Program-made: the position numbers and the translations under genes
Part shown: positions 17,115 to 26,420 of the stretch, piece after piece
How positions within the stretch are numbered: the stretch's first letter is position 1
Layout of the letters: every line of letters starts with the position of its first letter
Source: Sphingobacterium sp. HMA12
Lineage (GTDB): Bacteria; Bacteroidota; Bacteroidia; Sphingobacteriales; Sphingobacteriaceae
Assembly: GCF_002933815.1 (NCBI RefSeq)
Contig: NZ_BEYR01000008.1
Location: forward strand, 62,001-126,000
Reading direction: 5' to 3'
Length of the DNA stretch: 64,000 nucleotides
Notes under the pieces: generated by a model
What the model saw: the letters and a program-made list of their open reading frames with translations, nothing else
The model's database searches: none
What the model was told of the DNA's origin: nothing

Positions 17115-17876
17115 ATGAGCACAAACCGCAGATCATTTATCAAAAAAAGCATAATTGGTGCCGGCCTTTTGACTGGCGCTAATTTATTGGGCAACGAAGC
17201 TTACGCCTATGAAGACAGCTTCAAATCTTCAAAAATAAGTTTGAATGATGGAGACGTTATCCTATTTCAGGGCGACTCCATTACGGATGTGGGCCGCGAT
17301 AGGGATAACAGGAATGCCAATGACACTAACGCTTTGGGTCGTGGTTACGCTTTATTGGCCGCAAGCGAACTATTGAATAAATATGCCGCAAAGAATCTAA
17401 AAATCTACAATACCGGAATCAGTGGCAATCGTGTTCCCGACCTTCAAAAACGCTGGGCAGAGGATACTTTGGCAATCAAACCAACCGTGTTAAGCATCTT
17501 GATCGGTGTAAATGATTTTTGGAGAACCATAGACCGAGGAGCTAAAACAACTGTTGAAGAATATAAATCCCAATACCAACAATTGTTGCAGGAGACCTTG
17601 CAGAAACTTCCGAATGTTAAACTGATTATTGGAGAACCTTTTGCAGTAAAAGGTGTAGGGCATATCACAGATGCCTGGTATCCCAAATTTTTAGCCTATC
17701 AGGAGACTGCACGTGAAATCGCAAAAGAATTCAATGCGATACTCCTTCCTTATCAGAAAGTCTTTGATAACGCACAAAAGACAGCCCCGGGAGCCTATTG
17801 GGCAGCGGATGGTGTACACCCGACGCTAGCGGGAGCACAAATGATGGCTACAGCCTGGATGGATTGCATCAAATAA
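17115..17876 (+). CDS. Secreted SGNH/GDSL hydrolase with a Tat-type signal
   Basis: Predicted periplasmic esterase or lipase-type hydrolase, 253 residues. The N-terminus 'STNRRSFIKKSIIGAGLLTGANLLGNEAYA' has the twin-arginine motif (RRSFIK) and a weakly hydrophobic stretch, so export by Tat is likely; a tatA gene lies at 29701-29898. Family blocks are all present: nucleophile Ser in 'FQGDSITDVG', the Gly block in 'NTGISGNRV', the Asn in 'IGVNDFW', and the catalytic Asp/His in 'AADGVHPT'. Substrate (acyl ester or acetylated glycan) is open. It begins 26 bases after the aminotransferase, possibly co-transcribed, and ends at a terminator. Confidence 0.9.
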   Translation: MSTNRRSFIKKSIIGAGLLTGANLLGNEAYAYEDSFKSSKISLNDGDVILFQGDSITDVGRDRDNRNANDTNALGRGYALLAASELLNKYAAKNLKIYNTGISGNRVPDLQKRWAEDTLAIKPTVLSILIGVNDFWRTIDRGAKTTVEEYKSQYQQLLQETLQKLPNVKLIIGEPFAVKGVGHITDAWYPKFLAYQETAREIAKEFNAILLPYQKVFDNAQKTAPGAYWAADGVHPTLAGAQMMATAWMDCIK

Positions 17877-17880
17877 TACA

Positions 17881-17921
17881 AACAAGAGGGCGGATATTTT
17901 GACAATGTCCGCCCTCTTGTT
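17881..17921. terminator. Strong terminator between SGNH hydrolase and MFS genes
   Basis: AACAAGAGGGCGGA (17881-17894) pairs perfectly with TCCGCCCTCTTGTT (17908-17921), with T-rich sequence after it. It lies between convergent genes. Confidence 0.85.
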
Positions 17922-17938
17922 TATTAATAAATCTTATG

Positions 17939-19135
17939 CTAAATCTCTTTGTAAGGCGTCTTTTGTAAATCAGGAAGGAAATAAGCGACGATACCGATCA
18001 AGGGTAAATATGAACATAGGTGATAAATAAATTCGATGGAGGTATGATCCGCCTGCCAACCGAGAACGGCAGATCCTATCCCGCCCATGCCGAATGCAAA
18101 ACCATAAAATAGCCCCGAAACCATTCCTAGCTTTTTAGGCAGTAATTCCTGAGCATAGACAATTATGGCAGGAAAGGCCGAAGATAATATCAATCCGATA
18201 ATGACAATCAGTATTCCAGTCATGGTGAGACCAACATAAGGTAACGCCAATGCGAAAGGCGCCACGCCTAAAACCGAAAACCAAATCACATATTTACGGC
18301 CAAAACGATCCCCGAACGCTCCACCGAGTAATGTACCGACCGCAACAGCTATCAGAAAATAAAATAGGTACACCTGTGCTTCAACTTCATTGATCCCAAA
18401 TTTTTTCATGGTATAAAACTGAAAATAGTTCGTAATACTGGCGATATAGAAATATTTAGATACAATCAACAACAATAGAATAACAACGGTAGTCACAATA
18501 CGTGAATTGGGTAGATCCGGTACACGAATAACTCTTTTTTTGGTTCTGGAAACATTTGCAAGCCGACGCTTATACCAAGTGCCAATATAATAGGAGATAA
18601 ACTGACCAACGATTGTAAATAAACACATCCAGGCAATGGCCTGCTGACCGCGAGGTAAAACCAGAAAAGCAACGATAATAGGTGCCAAAGCTGTACCCGC
18701 ATTTCCGCCGATCTGAAATATAGATTGAGCCATGCTCCGTCTGCCACCCGAAGCCATATAGGCTACGCGCGAAGATTCAGGGTGAAAGATCGAGGAACCA
18801 ATACCTACCAGGAAAACGGAAAATAAGATCCATGCATAGGTATGTGCCTGGGAAAACAGCAACATGCCCACAAGGGAAAAGGACATACCGATAATCTGTG
18901 AATATGGCACAGGGCGCTTATCGGTAAAAGAGCCTACAACAGGCTGAAAAATTGACGCAGCAATCTGATACACCAATGTAATCATTCCTACCTGTGAAAA
19001 ACTCAGGTGGTGCTCTTCTTTTAATAAAGGATAGGTAGCAGGAATGACAGCCTGAATAAGATCATTCAGCAGGTGCACCATACTCACGGCAAACAAAATA
19101 GAAAAAATAGGTCTGGTTTCTTTTTCTCTAATCAT
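17939..19135 (-). CDS. MFS transporter, fosmidomycin-resistance (Fsr)-like
   Basis: Inner-membrane major facilitator of 398 residues with about 12 hydrophobic segments. The N-terminus 'FAVSMVHLLNDLIQAVIPATYPLLKEEHHLSFSQVGMITLVYQI' and the loop 'FHPESSRVAYMASGGRRSMAQSIFQIGGNAGTALAPI' match the Fsr family of drug/H+ antiporters, named for fosmidomycin resistance in E. coli. The actual substrate here is unknown. It lies downstream of the RlmI-like gene on the same strand, but a terminator at 19150-19179 separates them. Confidence 0.88.
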   Translation of the reverse strand: MIREKETRPIFSILFAVSMVHLLNDLIQAVIPATYPLLKEEHHLSFSQVGMITLVYQIAASIFQPVVGSFTDKRPVPYSQIIGMSFSLVGMLLFSQAHTYAWILFSVFLVGIGSSIFHPESSRVAYMASGGRRSMAQSIFQIGGNAGTALAPIIVAFLVLPRGQQAIAWMCLFTIVGQFISYYIGTWYKRRLANVSRTKKRVIRVPDLPNSRIVTTVVILLLLIVSKYFYIASITNYFQFYTMKKFGINEVEAQVYLFYFLIAVAVGTLLGGAFGDRFGRKYVIWFSVLGVAPFALALPYVGLTMTGILIVIIGLILSSAFPAIIVYAQELLPKKLGMVSGLFYGFAFGMGGIGSAVLGWQADHTSIEFIYHLCSYLPLIGIVAYFLPDLQKTPYKEI

Positions 19136-19149
19136 GACTTCGCTTAAAT

Positions 19150-19179
19150 TAAAAAGGTCGATTCATTTCGAATCAACCT
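19150..19179 (-). terminator. Terminator after the RlmI-like gene (minus strand)
   Basis: On the minus strand AGGTTGATTC-GAAAT-GAATCGACCT (two wobble pairs allowed) followed by TTTTTAATTT. Confidence 0.75.
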
Positions 19180-19195
19180 GTATATCTGCATTTAT

Positions 19196-20383
19196 CTATA
19201 TTACACGTACCAACAATCCTTTGAGGTATTCACCTTCAGGAAATGAGGCCCGTACAGGATGGTCCTCTGGTTGATGGAATTGTCGAATAAATTGTATTTC
19301 TTTGCCTGCATCCAATGCCGCCCACGCTAGCACTTGCTTAAATGTATCCATATCCATTGCGCCGGAACAAGAAAAGGTCGCTAATAATCCCCCGCTATTC
19401 AACAGCATTAAACCTCGACGATTTAAATCTTTATAAGCCCGTGAGGCACGCTCCAAAGCTGATCTGGAAGGCGCATATTTAGGTGGATCCAGAACGATCA
19501 AATCAAATTTTTCCCCTTCATCTATAAACTTGCGCAATTGCTTATTGACGTCGGACAATATTGCTTTATGCCGATTTGGCTCAAAGCCATTTTCGGCTAC
19601 ATTTTTTTCCAGTGTTTCAATCGCCAATGCCGAACTATCCACCGACACAACTTCACTTGCTCCAGCTTTTAAGCTGTTCAATGTAAATCCACCAGAATAG
19701 CAGAAACAATCCAATACACGTTTATCGGCAACATATTGTGCGGTCAACAATCTATTTTCCCGCTGGTCACAGTAAAATCCGGACTTTTGTCCATCAATAA
19801 TATTTACTTTATAATGAAGACCATTTTCGATAACGTCTACAAATTCAGGTGGTACCTCTCCGGACAAAAGACCATTTGTATCAGGTAAGCCCTCATGTTC
19901 CCGCGACTTCAGGTCACTCCGTTCGTAGATCCCAGTAGGATTGAGCAAGGTATTTAATTCAGCAATAATAATGTCTTTGACCTTTTCTACACCTACAGCA
20001 TGAACCTGGATAGAGATAAAATCTGCGTACTTATCGACGATCAATCCAGGCAAAAAATCCGCTTCTGCAAAAATGAGACGAACGGTATTCGTCATACCAT
20101 CCTGCAACAAATGTTGCCTCGCAGCTACCGCCTTTTGAATACGGGTACGCCACCAATTCGCGTCAATCTGAGCTTGCGGATTCCATTCCAATAAACGAAC
20201 GGCTACCCGGGAGCTATTGTGAAACAATCCGTATGCAATAAACTCACGCTCGGCATTGTATACACCGACAACTTCGCCATCTTCTATCTTATCCGACAAT
20301 GATTTAATTGCTCCAGAAAATACCCAAGGATGCAATTGCCAGGCAGCTTTATCCTTACCCTTATTCAAATAAACTGATTTCAT
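19196..20383 (-). CDS. rlmI: Class I SAM-dependent rRNA (cytosine-5) methyltransferase, RlmI-like
   Basis: Predicted 23S rRNA m5C methyltransferase of the RlmI type (C1962 in E. coli numbering). The 395 residues begin with a PUA RNA-binding domain (about 1-75, 'HPWVFSGAIKSLSDKIEDGEVV'). A central domain and a Rossmann methyltransferase follow, with SAM motif 'VLDCFCYSGGFTLNSLKAGASEVVSVDSS', 'DPPKYAPS' (motif IV) and 'FSCSG' (motif VI Cys). The gene is divergent from the MACPF lipoprotein gene, sharing a short AT-rich spacer. Confidence 0.88.
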   Translation of the reverse strand: MKSVYLNKGKDKAAWQLHPWVFSGAIKSLSDKIEDGEVVGVYNAEREFIAYGLFHNSSRVAVRLLEWNPQAQIDANWWRTRIQKAVAARQHLLQDGMTNTVRLIFAEADFLPGLIVDKYADFISIQVHAVGVEKVKDIIIAELNTLLNPTGIYERSDLKSREHEGLPDTNGLLSGEVPPEFVDVIENGLHYKVNIIDGQKSGFYCDQRENRLLTAQYVADKRVLDCFCYSGGFTLNSLKAGASEVVSVDSSALAIETLEKNVAENGFEPNRHKAILSDVNKQLRKFIDEGEKFDLIVLDPPKYAPSRSALERASRAYKDLNRRGLMLLNSGGLLATFSCSGAMDMDTFKQVLAWAALDAGKEIQFIRQFHQPEDHPVRASFPEGEYLKGLLVRVI

Positions 20384-20475
20384 TACTGCAAAATTAACTT
20401 ATTATTTGTAAAATTTTGATTCTTTATTTGCAATAAAAAAAAATAATGAAAGAAATATTCTTGTATATTTACAAA

Positions 20476-21387
20476 ATGAATTTAAAACATCTTTTATTAA
20501 CTACAGCAATTATTATTACTACATTTTCTTGCAAAAAATCAGATCCTGAACCCGCAATTAAAAATGAGGAAGATCTTGAGGTTGTTAATTCGACTACATT
20601 TGAGAAAATAGAAATGAAAGTCAGTCAAGAAATTAAAGCAGAACCTTATTTTATGGTTGGCTATGGCTATGATGCTAAAGAGAACCTGCTGTTTATCAAT
20701 AAAGGTCTCCGTGGCAAAATCCTTAACACAGAAAAATTAAGGCAATCTTCTTCTATTTTCAGAACAACAAGCACTTCAGGCGGGGGAAGCGTACTCGAAG
20801 ATATCACAAAGGAGCAGTTGTTAAGAAATTTGGAATTAAAATTCGATTTTGACGGGGAGCAACTTGCCACAACTGAAACAGATGCCTTAACAAATATTCC
20901 GTCTGATCAGAAAATCCAACTGACAAACTATTATACCGTAGGCTTTCAATACAATACCCACGAGTTTGCCGCAGAAGATCCAAAATTTCAAAATCAGGAA
21001 TTTATCAATTTTGTCAAGAATAATACCCCTGATCAGATTCTAAAAAAATACGGTACACACCTTATATTGAGCTGCTCAAAAGGAGCATCAGTAAATCTTG
21101 TAAAATACCTAGACAAAAAAAACATTCTTGAAGAGAAGGTCTTAAAAAATTGGAAAATTGTTGCATTTGTTTCAGGCGCTGATTTCAGATTATTTGATTT
21201 TCATCCGATAAAGAATACTATTGATATCACCGCATGGTTAACGTCTTTGACAGAAGAAAATGGGGAATTTGTGGATTTTGACAGATATAGACCAATACCT
21301 ATTTATGATTTAATTTCCGATAAAAGCAAAAAGCTCGAATTAAAGAATTATATAGATAACTATCTTGGTATAAAAAAGGGCTCCTAA
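20476..21387 (+). CDS. MACPF (perforin-like) domain lipoprotein
   Basis: Predicted lipoprotein of 303 residues. From the ATG at 20476 the signal 'MNLKHLLLTTAIIITTFSC' ends in a lipobox Cys; the ATG at 20446 would add ten residues and hide this signal. The central region has the MACPF signature block: 'TVGFQYNTHEFA...' precedes 'KKYGTHLILSCSKGASVNLV' (YGTH at about residues 192-195), the family's Y-G-T-H followed by a small-residue turn. The usual Gly-Gly is Gly-Ala here. MACPF proteins form membrane pores, and Bacteroidales BSAP toxins are relatives in function. Whether this one is a toxin, an adhesin or neither is unknown. The gene looks more AT-rich than its neighbours. Confidence 0.75.
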   Translation: MNLKHLLLTTAIIITTFSCKKSDPEPAIKNEEDLEVVNSTTFEKIEMKVSQEIKAEPYFMVGYGYDAKENLLFINKGLRGKILNTEKLRQSSSIFRTTSTSGGGSVLEDITKEQLLRNLELKFDFDGEQLATTETDALTNIPSDQKIQLTNYYTVGFQYNTHEFAAEDPKFQNQEFINFVKNNTPDQILKKYGTHLILSCSKGASVNLVKYLDKKNILEEKVLKNWKIVAFVSGADFRLFDFHPIKNTIDITAWLTSLTEENGEFVDFDRYRPIPIYDLISDKSKKLELKNYIDNYLGIKKGS

Positions 21388-21395
21388 TGGAGCCC
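21372..21395 (-). terminator. Terminator of the thr operon (minus), overlapping the MACPF stop
   Basis: GGGCTCC-TAAT-GGAGCCC with the T-run on the minus side. The loop contains the TAA stop of the plus-strand MACPF gene, so the end of that gene is built into the thrC terminator. Confidence 0.8.
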
Positions 21396-21402
21396 TCCGC
21401 GT

Positions 21403-22710
21403 TTAGTTATGGTTGATTAGATATCTTTTGAACGCTTCGAAGTTGACCGCCAAAGGTTCCGCTAATTTTTCTTTTCCCTGCAACGTTTCTGCACCGTCCG
21501 GCAATGCAATTTTTGCGAACACATCAGCATCTATCGCATCCGGAAACTTACAAGGATGTGCAGTTGATAAAAATACCGAAGCATAATTTCCGGGATATTC
21601 GCTCGCATATGCCTTCGCGCCTAGCCAAGCAATAGCTGTATGTGGGCAGGCAATATAATTTGCTTCCTGAACGAGCTTATCCATCCCAACTTTTGTTTCT
21701 TCGTCAGTAAAAGTATAGGAAGAAAGTATTGCTTTTAGTTCTGCAAGATTACCTGCAAAAAGATCCTGAATCCGCACCCAATTGCTTGGGTCTCCTACAT
21801 CCATGGCATTACTCAATGTCTGGACAGAAGGTTTAGGTTCGTATTGTCCCGAAGAAAGGAATCGTGGCACAGTATCGTTTACATTTGTCGCTGCTACAAA
21901 ATGTTTGACAGGAAGCCCCATTTTATAAGCGAGCAAACCCGCACCAATATTACCGAAATTACCGCTGGGCACGGTAAATACAACTTCATTGATCCCTTGG
22001 GTTTTCAGTTGGGCGTAAGCATAAAAATAGTAAAAGGTTTGTGGGATCAGTCGAGCAATATTAATTGAATTGGCAGATGTCAATCGTAAAGTTTGATTGA
22101 GTTCAGCATCATTGAAAGCCTGCTTCACGAGTGCTTGACAGTCGTCAAATGTACCATCTACCTCTAATGCACGTATATTTTGGCCGTTTGTGGTCAACTG
22201 AAGTTCCTGCACCTCGGAAACTTTACCTTTGGGATACAATATTGTCACACGGGTTCCCTCCACCCCCAGAAAGCCCAAGGCCACAGCCCCACCTGTGTCA
22301 CCCGAAGTGGCGACGAGTACATCGAGCAATTTATCGTCGGCTTTGGAAAAATAGCCCATGATACGGCTCATAAAACGGGCGCCAAAATCCTTAAATGCAT
22401 AAGAAGGGCCATGAAATAACTCCAATACAGCTGTACTGTCAGTTAGGAATTTTACTGGTGCTTCAAAATTAATCGCTTCATCTATGATCTTCTTTAAATC
22501 AGATTTGGGAATATCATTGCCCAAAAGTGTTGATGCGACTTCCAACGCAATTTCCTGTAGGGAGTATTGTTGTATATTTTTGATAAACAAGGGATCCAAT
22601 TGTGGAATCTGTTCGGGCATATATAACCCTTTATCTGCTGGTAGTGAATTAAATACGGCATCTTTGAAAGAGACAGCCAATGCTTTATTATTTGTACTGT
22701 AAAACTTCAT
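21403..22710 (-). CDS. thrC: Threonine synthase
   Basis: PLP enzyme turning O-phosphohomoserine into threonine, the last step of the pathway. The 435 residues match the short enterobacterial type: 'MKFYSTNNKALAVSFKDAVFNSLPADKGLYMPE' at the N-terminus, the Schiff-base Lys in 'HGPSYAFKDFGARFM', 'VATSGDTGGAVALGFLG', and 'VPSGNFGNIGAGL' for the PLP phosphate. It is the third gene of thrA-thrB-thrC and ends at the operon terminator. The 127-base gap to thrB is long and holds small palindromes near 22748-22771. Confidence 0.97.
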   Translation of the reverse strand: MKFYSTNNKALAVSFKDAVFNSLPADKGLYMPEQIPQLDPLFIKNIQQYSLQEIALEVASTLLGNDIPKSDLKKIIDEAINFEAPVKFLTDSTAVLELFHGPSYAFKDFGARFMSRIMGYFSKADDKLLDVLVATSGDTGGAVALGFLGVEGTRVTILYPKGKVSEVQELQLTTNGQNIRALEVDGTFDDCQALVKQAFNDAELNQTLRLTSANSINIARLIPQTFYYFYAYAQLKTQGINEVVFTVPSGNFGNIGAGLLAYKMGLPVKHFVAATNVNDTVPRFLSSGQYEPKPSVQTLSNAMDVGDPSNWVRIQDLFAGNLAELKAILSSYTFTDEETKVGMDKLVQEANYIACPHTAIAWLGAKAYASEYPGNYASVFLSTAHPCKFPDAIDADVFAKIALPDGAETLQGKEKLAEPLAVNFEAFKRYLINHN

Positions 22711-22837
22711 CTTTTAATATTTACTTTAACATACATCTATACTGAATAGGGTATCCCTGTATATTATACAGTGTCATACGATTAGTCAGACGCCACCTTC
22801 CATGTACTATTTTCATAAACACGGTATGGCAAAATTT

Positions 22838-23833
22838 TTAATTTAATACTCTCGGCCCTTCTATATTTACTTTTGATACATAGCCAAAGCTCTCAATTTC
22901 ATTTTTCTTAAGATGAGCCTGGATGCTATCAGCAATCTTTTTAGCGATCTGCTCATCCCGTGTCATAGCAACGACCGAGGGACCTGAACCTGAAATACCG
23001 AAGCTCAGGGCGCCATGCTGTAGGGCGATTTCCTTCATTTCATAAAACTGCGGAATCAGTATCGCACGCGTGGGCTCTATAAGAATATCCTTCATGCTCC
23101 GGGCAATCAGCTCATAATCTTCTTTAAATAAAGCCGCTACCAATCCGGCAATATTACCCCATTGTGTCACAGCATCTTTTAATAGAACTTTATCTTTGAT
23201 TAATTGTCGTGCATCCCGCGTAGGGACATCGACCTGTGGAAACACCACTGCCGCCACTAATTCCTTCGGTGAAGGAATAGAAACTACATCCAAAGGCTCA
23301 TTACCCCTGATTAGTGTTATACCACCATAAAGTGCAGGCGCAACATTATCGGCATGACCTGTGCCACAGGCTAATCGTTCCCCCTCGACACAGAACGGCA
23401 ACAATTCTTCTTTCGTTAATGGGTTGCCAAGCATAACATTGATTGCAAAAAGCCCTGCCACTGTACTCGCCGCACTGGAGCCCAAGCCCGATCCGATTGG
23501 CATGTGTTTGTGCAATTCAATTTCAACACCGACTTTCGACGCAATATTTAGCGCTTGCAACAGATACTGAACACAAGCCGACACCGTATTTTTACTTGGG
23601 TCAAGCGGGAGCCTACCATCATCTCCTGTGATCTCTTTTATGGTCACTCCGGGTTGCTGCTTGCGCCGCATGATGACCTCATCCCCGGGTTGCTCTACAG
23701 CAAAACCCAGTATATCAAAACCACAGATCATATTCGCAACAGTTGCAGGAGCAAATACCCTAACTTCCGGCAACATCTTGTCCAAATCGATGACTTTACC
23801 TTTTAGATATTCTACATTTAAATTATTAGCCAT
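22838..23833 (-). CDS. thrB: Homoserine kinase
   Basis: GHMP-family kinase phosphorylating homoserine at the expense of ATP. The 331 residues include the ATP-binding loop 'HMPIGSGLGSSAASTVAGL', 'VRVFAPATVANMICGFDILGFAVE' near the N-terminus and the C-terminal 'SFGISGSGPSVVA' motif. The N-terminus is some 20 residues longer than in E. coli ThrB. It lies 31 bases downstream of thrA in the same operon and so falls under the attenuator at 26351-26486. Confidence 0.96.
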   Translation of the reverse strand: MANNLNVEYLKGKVIDLDKMLPEVRVFAPATVANMICGFDILGFAVEQPGDEVIMRRKQQPGVTIKEITGDDGRLPLDPSKNTVSACVQYLLQALNIASKVGVEIELHKHMPIGSGLGSSAASTVAGLFAINVMLGNPLTKEELLPFCVEGERLACGTGHADNVAPALYGGITLIRGNEPLDVVSIPSPKELVAAVVFPQVDVPTRDARQLIKDKVLLKDAVTQWGNIAGLVAALFKEDYELIARSMKDILIEPTRAILIPQFYEMKEIALQHGALSFGISGSGPSVVAMTRDEQIAKKIADSIQAHLKKNEIESFGYVSKVNIEGPRVLN

Positions 23834-23864
23834 TACTTCAATCGTTATTTACTTCAAAATAGTC

Positions 23865-26312
23865 TTATGCTCCCACGTTAACCAAATCTGCGAATACGCC
23901 TGCTGCCGTCACTTCGGCCCCGGCCCCCGGTCCCTTGACAACCAAAGGGCGTTCTTTGTATCTTTCTGTGGTAAAGGAAATAATGTTATCACTACCCGAT
24001 AGCGCGTAAAAAGGGTGGTTTTCATCAACAAATTGGATCGCGATAGAAACTTTTCCATTTTCAAGCTTGCCAATATAGCGTATTACCTTCTTCTCACGAG
24101 CAGCTCTTGCTTTCATATCTTCAAAATAAGCATTCTCATTTTGTAATTCCGCATAGAAGGAATTCACGGTATCGGCACTCAAACAGGCTTCCGGAAGAAT
24201 CGGTCCCAGATCTACATCTTCCGCTTCCACGGCATAGCCAGCGTCTCTCGCCAAAATCAACATTTTACGCATAAAGTCTATTCCCCCCAAATCATCCCTT
24301 GGATCTGGTTCGGTATAGCCCAACTCTTGCGCTTGTTTTACAACATTGAAAAAAGCAGCATCATCTTTGAAATTATTGAAGATGTAAGATATAGTACCTG
24401 AAAGAATGGCCTCAATCTTTAAGATACGGTCACCACTCAACATCAAGTCTTTAAGAACCCTTACGATAGGTAGCCCGGCACCGACATTCGTCTCATAGAA
24501 AAAGTCCACCCCATGTTTATGGGCGGTATCGCGAAGCGTCTTATATTGTGCATACTTTCCAGAATTCGCGATTTTGTTACAGGTTACGATGGAGATATTG
24601 GATTTAAAGATATCTTCATAATACGTGGCCGGCAACTTACTTGCTGTATTATCAATAAACACACAGTTTGGTAGGTTTAGGGCTTTCATTTTTTCAATAA
24701 ATAAAGCCAGATCAGCCTCGGAACCATTTTTTTCGAGCTCGGCCGACCAATTATTTAGTTCCACACCTTCTGTATTGAATAACATTTTGCGGCTATTGGA
24801 AATTCCAACCACTTTGATCTCTATATCATTTTTATCAAGCAGAAAATCATGCTGATCCTCCAATTGTTTAAATAGCGTTGCACCGATGTTACCTGTACCA
24901 ATATTAAACACATGCAATGTTTTTTTCAATTCCGCAAAAAAAGCATCGTGAACAGCATTGAGCGCTTTGGCCAGGTCTTCTTTACCGATGATGACGGAGA
25001 TATTGTATTCAGATGACCCTTGTGCTATAGCTCTTACATTGATACCATTTCGTCCAAGTGCAGCAAATAATCTACCGGACATTCCCGGCGTTCTTTTCAT
25101 ATTTTCACCGACAATGGCCAATACAGAAAGATTGTCCTCTATAGCGGGAATGACTAGCTTATTTGCCTGGATTTCCAGTTCAAATTCTATTTCAATCAAC
25201 TGGATCGCACGTTTTGCTTCCGATGGATTGACCGCGAAAGTGATGCTGTGTTCCGACGACGATTGTGTGATCAATACAACATTAATCTGTTCCCTTGCCA
25301 ACAATGTAAAAAGTCGCCCGCTAAACCCAGATTTGCCGATCATTCCTGATCCACTTAAATTGATCACAGAAATATCCGAGATAGAAGAAATCCCCTTGAT
25401 CGGCAACGCTGTTTTTCCGCTATCAAATTGGATCACTGTACCCGAGAAATCAGGCTCAAACGTATTGCGGATGACAATTGGTATTTTCCTCAAAAATGCT
25501 GGTATCATGGTTGGCGGGTAGATCACCTTAGCACCGAAATAAGAAAGCTCCATTGCTTCAGTATAAGAAAGCACGGGGAGTGAAAAGGCTTTTTTCACGA
25601 TCCGGGGATCAGCAGTCAACATACCGTTAACGTCAGTCCAGATTTCAATCGCTGTCGCATCAAGTATCGACCCAAAAATGGCGGCAGTATAGTCCGATCC
25701 GCCCCTTCCCAAGGTGGTGATGCGGCCATTCTCATTGCTACCGATAAAACCCGTCACAAAAAGCAATTTGTCGCTATGTGTGATATACATTGATTTCACA
25801 AGCTGCTCTGTCAGCGCTTCATTTAAATGGGCATTACCAAAGTTGGAATCTGTCTTTACATAATGTGAAGCATCTATAAATAAAGCTTCTGGTATGTACT
25901 GCTCCATTACTTTAGACACCATATAATTGGAGCAGCGTTCACCATAACTGAGAATCAAATCTTTACTCTGATTGCTCAATTCTTTCAGTGCAAAAATTCC
26001 CTGGAGCAGATCCTCGATCTCATTGAAAAATAACTTAAGCTTGGTGAAAACCGGATTTTGGAACTTAACTGCAAGGAGCTCTTTCACAACTGCAAAATGT
26101 TTATCCTCCAAAGATTTAAGTCCATCAGAAAAGGACTTTCCTTCTGCCGCGTCCTCTGCCAACTGGGTTAGTAAATTTGTTACTCCTGACATCGCAGATA
26201 ATACCACCAGCGGCTTTTCCTTAGCATCGTAGGATTTCTTAACAATACTTAAGACTGCTTTGAGACTTTCTACTGTTCCAACTGAAGTTCCTCCAAATTT
26301 TAAAACTTTCAT
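23865..26312 (-). CDS. thrA: Bifunctional aspartokinase I / homoserine dehydrogenase I
   Basis: Catalyses the first and third steps of the aspartate-to-threonine route. The N-terminal kinase domain (about 1-290) opens with 'MKVLKFGGTSVGTVE' and has 'GRGGSDYTAA'. Two ACT-type regulatory segments follow (about 310-460, 'LFTLLAREQINVVLITQSSSE' and 'LFAALGRNGINVRAIAQGSSE'). The homoserine dehydrogenase domain (about 460-815) shows 'HVFNIGTGNIGATLFKQL', 'ETNVGAGLPIVRVLKDL' and 'GPGAGAEVTA'. The 815 residues match E. coli ThrA (820). The ACT pair suggests threonine feedback, and the leader upstream adds transcriptional control. Confidence 0.97.
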   Translation of the reverse strand: MKVLKFGGTSVGTVESLKAVLSIVKKSYDAKEKPLVVLSAMSGVTNLLTQLAEDAAEGKSFSDGLKSLEDKHFAVVKELLAVKFQNPVFTKLKLFFNEIEDLLQGIFALKELSNQSKDLILSYGERCSNYMVSKVMEQYIPEALFIDASHYVKTDSNFGNAHLNEALTEQLVKSMYITHSDKLLFVTGFIGSNENGRITTLGRGGSDYTAAIFGSILDATAIEIWTDVNGMLTADPRIVKKAFSLPVLSYTEAMELSYFGAKVIYPPTMIPAFLRKIPIVIRNTFEPDFSGTVIQFDSGKTALPIKGISSISDISVINLSGSGMIGKSGFSGRLFTLLAREQINVVLITQSSSEHSITFAVNPSEAKRAIQLIEIEFELEIQANKLVIPAIEDNLSVLAIVGENMKRTPGMSGRLFAALGRNGINVRAIAQGSSEYNISVIIGKEDLAKALNAVHDAFFAELKKTLHVFNIGTGNIGATLFKQLEDQHDFLLDKNDIEIKVVGISNSRKMLFNTEGVELNNWSAELEKNGSEADLALFIEKMKALNLPNCVFIDNTASKLPATYYEDIFKSNISIVTCNKIANSGKYAQYKTLRDTAHKHGVDFFYETNVGAGLPIVRVLKDLMLSGDRILKIEAILSGTISYIFNNFKDDAAFFNVVKQAQELGYTEPDPRDDLGGIDFMRKMLILARDAGYAVEAEDVDLGPILPEACLSADTVNSFYAELQNENAYFEDMKARAAREKKVIRYIGKLENGKVSIAIQFVDENHPFYALSGSDNIISFTTERYKERPLVVKGPGAGAEVTAAGVFADLVNVGA

Positions 26313-26350
26313 ACTGATTTATACTGTTTGTTTAGTTTGATTTATGTGAC

Positions 26351-26387
26351 AAAAAAGAAGCGCTTTCCTTTTTGAGGAAAGCGCTTC
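26351..26387 (-). terminator. Attenuator terminator in the thr operon leader
   Basis: On the minus strand GAAGCGCTTTCC (26387-26376), loop TCAAAAA, GGAAAGCGCTTC (26368-26357), then TTTTTT (26356-26351). This perfect 12-bp stem lies between the leader peptide stop and the thrA start, 38 bases before thrA. As a terminator inside the 5' leader it must be conditional. Confidence 0.93.
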
Positions 26388-26420
26388 GAAATATTGTGTC
26401 TACAATTATATACAATGAAA

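Noticed and set aside
20446..20475. Longer start of the MACPF lipoprotein
   Set aside because: It would put ten residues before an otherwise perfect lipoprotein signal peptide.
23628..24002. Plus-strand frame of 124 codons spanning the thrB-thrA junction
   Set aside because: Antisense to two well-supported genes and low in plausible structure.
24958..25521. Plus-strand frame of 187 codons
   Set aside because: Lies wholly antisense inside thrA, which is unmistakable; no family motif in the antisense frame.
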